64,000 nucleotides of DNA from Trichoplusia ni (Eukaryota > Arthropoda > Insecta > Lepidoptera > Noctuidae), in NCBI RefSeq assembly GCF_003590095.1, contig NC_039479.1, positions 682,001 to 746,000 on the forward strand, written 5' to 3'. The notes beneath the pieces were generated by a model, which was not told the DNA's origin, made no database searches, and was given only the letters and a program-made list of their open reading frames with translations. A program made the translations under genes and the position numbers. Numbering within the stretch: the stretch's first letter is position 1; each line of letters starts with the position of its first letter. Shown piece by piece: positions 58,801 to 64,000 of this stretch.

Positions 58801-59824
58801 ATGTCAATACAAACGTTCATAACATGTTAATTACCTATCTTAGTTATTTAATGAAAGCAAATAAAAATTGGGATGCAAAAACAAGCAGAGGAACATAATA
58901 AAAGGCCATAAGCCAATCAGGCATCAGCCAATTTTTTTCCATTCAAAACAATTTAAACAAGAGAATTCACGTAAATAGTAATGAACTACACAACTGCCCT
59001 TTTTAAATAAAATAAATTAACACAGACTTTCCAGAAAGAAAATAAATCGAAACACATTTTCCGAAAACAAAAAGTAAATAAACAGATTGTATGTTCTTTG
59101 CTCTATCCAAATAGCACCGAGCTACAATACTGGGGCAGAACAAAAAGATTTACATAAAAAATAAAAATGCCCGCCAATCATGCGTCATGCCAATGTCAGG
59201 TTGGATTCCTATTATGTACAACGAATAAAGGAAAATACATTCGAGAACTGTTGTCACAAACAACTATTGTAAAATGCGGAATATGTAAAGGGCGACCGCG
59301 ATCAAATGGGTTGGACTTATAAGTGTAGTTTTTGCTTTGACTCAGCTGGTTTGAAAGGTTTGACAAATATAAACGGAGTTAAAGTTCCTTTTATCGAATT
59401 TGCAAATACGATTTAGCACTCTACATGTTGACACTAGCATTATGTGCAGTTGCACGAGTTGGGATTACCTTCATCGATACATAAATCTCGGAAAATTTAT
59501 AACACTCGATTTTGGATCGATAGAACTATTTCAGGACCAAATCGAAATGAAAATAGACTACAGTTTTCGGACTAGGTATGCTGTTGCATGGAAATTTTTT
59601 TAAAGCTTGATAGCTGACGAGCATCCAACAGTTTCATCAAGCACATTTCATTTTGAGACAAACTTTTTTGGAGGTATCAGACCCTAAAAAGTGACGCGGG
59701 CTCGACAAAAAGAGGTTTTCCTTACACCAGAATGGTGAAATTAAATGCTATTCTAGACACTTTTCCTTTTGACGTGTAAAGAATAAAGGTATATTTGGAA
59801 GAGGTAAATTTTACCATATTTATT
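58800..59824. other. AT-rich spacer
   Basis: No gene. GACGCGGGCTCGAC at 59693-59706 is an isolated GC-rich point. Confidence 0.45.
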
Positions 59825-60092
59825 ACTAGCTGTTGCCCGCGACTTCATCCCCGTGGGTAGATGATATAAGTTATGATTTAGGTATACCTGCCCGGGTTTT
59901 TTTCACATTTTCCATTGTATCTTAGCTCCTATTAGTCGCAGCGTGATGCTTTATAGCCTAAATCCTTCCTCGATGAATGGTCTATTCAACACAAAAATAT
60001 TTTTTCAATTTGAACAAGTAGTTCCTGAGATTAGCGCGTTCAAACAAACAAACAAACTCTTCAGCTTTATATATTAGTGTAGAAGTATAGAT
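59825..60092 (-). mobile_element. Helitron-like element, full length
   Basis: ACTAGCTGTTGCCCGCGACT, CCTATTAGTCGCAGCGTGAT, TCCTCGATGAATGGTCTATT and CTTTATATATTAGTG; retains the TCCTCGATGAATGG block that the 45279-45520 copy has lost, so it is the fuller of the two. Confidence 0.75.
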
Positions 60093-60368
60093 AAGAATAT
60101 GAATTTACGGTTCCAAAATGTGACGAATACCGTCTCTGTAATTCTTAAAATTCTGTAAGAATTCATCACAAGCCATAAGTACTGTAAAGGTGTATGATTT
60201 TTGCTTGTGATGATTTAAAAGTGAGAGTTGAACTTGCGACTCTGGCACACAAATAGGCTTAAAATATACAAATCGGTTATGTGGATAAAAGCACTTGTCA
60301 AATGTTTGTAAAATATGTTTGCCAATATTTATGACTGATACAACCGTTGATTAACCTCACTCGAAAGA

Positions 60369-60436
60369 CACAAATGTTTGTCTTACGTGGGGAACGAACT
60401 CTTGACTCGTCAATGGCTGGGTGGGTTTGGCGTACA
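60369..60436 (-). mobile_element. SINE-B central fragment
   Basis: AAATGTTTGTCTTACGTGGG, then AACGAACTCTTGACTCGTC and GGGTGGGTTTGGCG correspond to the box B side of the 15121-15327 copy. Box B itself is lost. Confidence 0.5.
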
Positions 60437-60510
60437 ATAGAACAATGGCAAATAAATATATTCCAAAAGGCATACAAGTCATTAACACCTTGACTTTCAT
60501 ATGAGGACTC

Positions 60511-60702
60511 TTAAATTTGTGCTAGTTTCCCTTCGACATGTTCCTTCGCCGTTTTGAAAGTGATTTCAATAGACAAAGACGCATCTTTCTCCAGGCCTCT
60601 CTCTTTACCCTGCCTGCTAGAATGCGGTGTATGTCTGTCTTCAACATCACACCATTTGCCACAGTCCGTCACGTCACCCTCCAAATCTCTCTCAGGAATC
60701 AT
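60511..60702 (-). CDS. Candidate exon or small ORF, unknown function
   Basis: A 63-codon minus-strand frame starts at ATG (60700-60702) and ends in TAA. It is hydrophilic and rich in charged residues (for example RQGKERGLEKDAS and TFKTAKEHVEGKLAQI), unlike the Phe/Ile/Lys translations typical of this window, and its GC content is elevated. GATTCTAG just upstream (minus strand, AG at 60711-60712) could be a splice acceptor; an in-frame TAG lies a few codons before the ATG. No polyadenylation signal is evident close downstream. I recognise no domain. A terminal exon of a large gene, or an old retroelement piece, are the main options. Confidence 0.25.
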   Translation of the reverse strand: MIPERDLEGDVTDCGKWCDVEDRHTPHSSRQGKERGLEKDASLSIEITFKTAKEHVEGKLAQI

Positions 60703-60719
60703 TTTATTTCCTAGAATCT

Positions 60720-62990
60720 AGCTATTCAGATTATCACAAATCTGATAAATTATCATCCCGATTAAATTAACGTTGTAATGACATGTACTTTAATGCATAA
60801 TTACATTAGTTTGTGTGACTGACAGTTCAGAAATGCAGCTGATATTCCATGTCTGCAGGCATTTTGCTAACAGATAATTGTTTATTAGAATTTCATCGAA
60901 GCTCTTTATTGGAGAATTAGGACATTTATTTGGCATATCAGGCCTTTGTGCCGATTGAGTACTTATAAATATTAATAATTTATCAGTGTAAAGTGTGCAC
61001 CAATAAATAATTCTTAAAATCAAATGGATGTTTTAATTTTTTCTAACAAAAAATTGGGAATAAAAATGGGTATTCTGTACATTCCATAAATTACATTTAT
61101 TAATTGTTAGTTTGATGATTACAATCTTTTTTTTATTTGGATTACATTTTATCTCTGCTAAAATATGAATATTCATAAAGTAGGTGTTTGGTATTTTAAA
61201 GTATTTTTAAGTATTTTACAAAATGATGGTCCGTAGAAAATACATTTGAATACGAATTGCGTGCTTCCCTAATAAAAAAATATATTACTGAATTCAAACT
61301 AAAATTTGAATAAAAGCTCCTACATAGTTAACATATATTATTCACAAAACGCTGTAAAATAACTAGGGACGTTAACGCTACAGATACAACTTTCCCTAAC
61401 TGTTGGGACACGAGTTTGTGTCAGTCAAATTAAAAGTTTGATGCTACCAAATAAACTCATAGTGTCGAACAAAAAGTTCCGAACAAATTATCAAAAAATT
61501 ACAGCATGTCGAATGGAATTGTTTTGAAAACTGTTATTATTACAGACTAACTGTTGCTGGCAGACCCGTCCTCTACAAATCGAAAATTAACAAATGATGT
61601 TGATGAAATCGTTATAAAAACTATGTGGATAATTTGTAATAAGGTTCGTCTAAATCCGATCAGTGGTTTTAGCGAAGAGGCACAAACAGCCAGACATCCA
61701 TACAAACAAACTTCGCGCTTATAATAATATTAATAGAATTAATAGGATTCAGTATACAATTCTTTTGTAACACAGATGTTTCAGAAATTAAAACACCGAC
61801 TCCCGCAATTCCATTAATTCCTTCTGTAGCTATAGGTTTACAGGAAAAAAAAACACATCAAAATTCGTTACGTTCCAGTCCAGACTCAACATCATCTATG
61901 GGTTCATTGGTGCACTTAAATCCATATATTCTTTAACAATAAAAAATCACGGAAATATTAAAAATAATCCCTCAATCTTAATCAGACGGTGTCTCAAATC
62001 TTGCGTTAACCCTTCTTCTACGGCTAATTTAAACTTGGCTAATCTTCCAGCTATTCTATTACGTCATCGGATCCCTCATCCGAAGGATTATCGCCTCACT
62101 ATACCCCGGATTTTTCCAACCCCCGGGTGGGAAGTGTGGGAACACCGAGATTTATTAGAATAGGGGGTAGGAGATGCTGATACGTAATTTATGAGCCAAA
62201 AACTGTAGCAAGCGGATTTCTTTAATGATAAGATCTGTTAGTCCACCGTTTGCAAGTAGTTTGTACGGTCTATTGATGGGTTTTCGGTTGGAAGGGTGTT
62301 CATTTGTGAGGTTTTCTTGTAGGCGTTTTATTTATTTGTCTTATATCTACATATAGTAGGTATGTGTTTATTTTGTTTCAGTCTGGGGCATACCTCATGT
62401 ATGAGAAATGAGTATGCAGTAGACAATAATAAGTTTAACGCTTCTGTAGTTTAACGAAATTCTTAGAGGGATTTCTATTAAAAGGATTAAGTTCTTAAGA
62501 TAAAGGTAAAAATATAATTAGCTTTCATTTACCAAAACCACGTTAAAAGTTATTCTGCTTACCTGCTAGTACCTTCCTTATCAAATCATAACCTTCTTGT
62601 TGGCAATCCGTAACACACTGAACAGCCTCTTTAGATAATTAGATACATAACAAGACTTAAAATCCCTTTTTCGTCTACATAATGTACCAATGTTACCATC
62701 GATTCGAGAATATGTCTAGAACGCTAGAAAACTCTTTTAATAATAACTTTAAAATTGAATGCGCCATTGTAGACATTTTCACATTTTCGACGTATGGGCT
62801 TGTGCGACGACACCGCCCTGCATTCTTCAACTTTCATGTGGTCCAAGTTAAACACTTTTTCAGGAGTTGTATTATGAACTGATGTTGTGGAAATGAGACG
62901 CAACTGCGCCCTCTGCAGAGCCTTGTCTTGCTTTCATAACTTTTTAGAATAAGATCTCAGCTTACCTTCAGAATAAGGTTGGTAATATAA
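60720..62990. other. Spacer with a degenerate Helitron and a GC patch
   Basis: Besides the piece at 61546-61740, the segment 62050-62170 (CCCCCGGGTGGGAAGTGTGG near 62140) is GC-elevated without frame or repeat identity. The plus frame 62682-62882 overlaps sequence that looks repeat-like (ACGACACCGCCCTGCATTC). No gene supported. Confidence 0.4.
61546..61740 (-). repeat. Degenerate Helitron-like element
   Basis: GACTAACTGTTGCTGGCAGA at one end and CGCGCTTATAATAATATTAA at the other parallel the two ends of 37961-38189, with CACAAACAGCCAGACATCC inside. Strongly diverged; the CTAG end is mutated to CTAA. Confidence 0.5.
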
Positions 62991-62992
62991 TA

Positions 62993-63182
62993 CCATCAGC
63001 CTAGATAGCCCCAACTATGTTGTGGTCGACTTCCAGTCTTACAAGGAGTGACGAAATATATGACCTTCTAAACTAAGATACCTGGGCGACACTGAATTCC
63101 GAAACGGAGTGGTGCGACATAGATGGTTATCTATCCACGGATTGACCTTACCAAAAGCAGCTTTACCTGTTGAGAACACCAG
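62993..63182 (+). mobile_element. Family C repeat, diverged copy
   Basis: ATCAGCCTAGATAGCC, AACTATGTTGTGGTCGAC, CTTACAAGGAGTGACG, GATACCTGGGCGACAC and ATAGATGGTTATCTATCCAC follow the family order with several deletions. Confidence 0.7.
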
Positions 63183-64000
63183 ATCCTTCACTGTTGGCTT
63201 TGCATTGATTTTAAAATGATGTCAAATACTACAAAAATTGCAAGCATTAAAAAGGTCTATTTATGTTTTCATGTACATTTACTCTAACAATAGACAACTC
63301 GTCTTTGCATACCCATAAATATTTCAACTTATGGTTAACCTAAAATCAAAATAGGTCGCGTATTGATTTGTATTGTAAATATAACCCTAAAACGCCTCCA
63401 GCCATACTTAAGCCATACATGGTAAGATGTACCACGCTTATGCGAAATAGAAAGAACCTTTTTTGTGTAATTCAGTCTTTTACTGTATTTGGCGGGATAA
63501 TACTTTCGTGTGGGGGGGGAGTCCTTTGGGCATAGAAAAAAAACTCACTGAGATACTCATTGAAAACTCACTTTTCCCATTTTATACAAACTCAAACGTT
63601 AATTTTATATTTTAGGCTAGTTCAAAATTTATTTTGTTGTAAATCAAATAGATTTTGTTTGGACCGATGTTAAAGAGGTAGCTTTATACTTAAAAAAGAA
63701 TACAATGATGTAGGTACGTGTTAACAATCAGAGGCAGCTTAGAGTACCGCCTCTTCAGCAAAAACATGAGCTTCATGGCACAAACATTTTGTTAGTTCAA
63801 TTTCTAACAAAAATATTGACGCCAACGCTAAAGTTTCGTACTTAGGCCAATAGTTAAGCGAATTGATCGAAATAGTAATGCTAGTGGTAACAGATACCTG
63901 AACATTTTTAAAGATATATTTTGTTACAATTTTAATGTATATGATGTGACAACATAGCCAATTGGCATTATGGTTCTAAAAATGGTTTTTCAAACAAGAA
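63183..64000. other. AT-rich spacer
   Basis: A G-run (63512-63520) and short frames only. No gene or repeat core recognised to the window end. Confidence 0.5.

Overview
The window looks like nuclear DNA from a moth, most probably a noctuid (Lepidoptera). It is AT-rich throughout. It contains no long open reading frame, no operon-like gene packing, no rRNA, no CRISPR array and no intact protein-coding gene that I can recognise. What can be identified is mostly dispersed repeats of lepidopteran type: two tRNA-headed SINE families, a repeat carrying the motif AACTATGTTGGGGTCGGC, Helitron-like elements ending in CTAG, 3' ends of RTE-like and jockey/CR1-like LINEs, and an element bounded by GGTTCCGTACC-like and TTGACCGG-like ends. 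The organism assignment rests on recognising these repeats from memory; no search was run.

Layout. From 1 to 11.5 kb the window is AT-rich spacer with a GC-rich decamer array (951-1020), a repeat copy (1249-1516), an RTE tail (2703-2765), a promoter-like CCAAT/YY1/CRE cluster (3028-3089), a second decamer array (5027-5086) and scattered repeat fragments. From 11.5 to 21 kb lie two SINE-A copies, a retroelement ORF remnant on the minus strand (12262-12501), a strong 24-bp hairpin (13979-14031), the best RTE ORF2 C-terminus (16658-16810), a 39-bp direct repeat (16934 and 18246) and several SINE-B copies. From 21 to 33 kb the sequence is mostly anonymous, with CRE-type TGACGTCA sites at 25640 and 31894. 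From 33 to 46 kb lie several Helitron-like elements, a full-length copy of the AACTATGTTGGGG repeat (36516-36882) and a second quasi-palindrome (37878-37933). From 46 to 64 kb there are long family-F elements (50130 and 55140), the end of a jockey/CR1-like LINE (51523-52384), a very regular 10-nt-phased array (54363-54436), more Helitrons, and two short candidate exons (57257-57352 plus strand, 60511-60702 minus strand).

No genes can be shown to work together. The window is best read as a gene desert, or as the interior of a very large intron. The signals least explained by known repeats are the 10-nt-phased arrays, the two quasi-palindromes that share one architecture, and a few GC-elevated open segments that could be isolated exons or conserved regulatory DNA.
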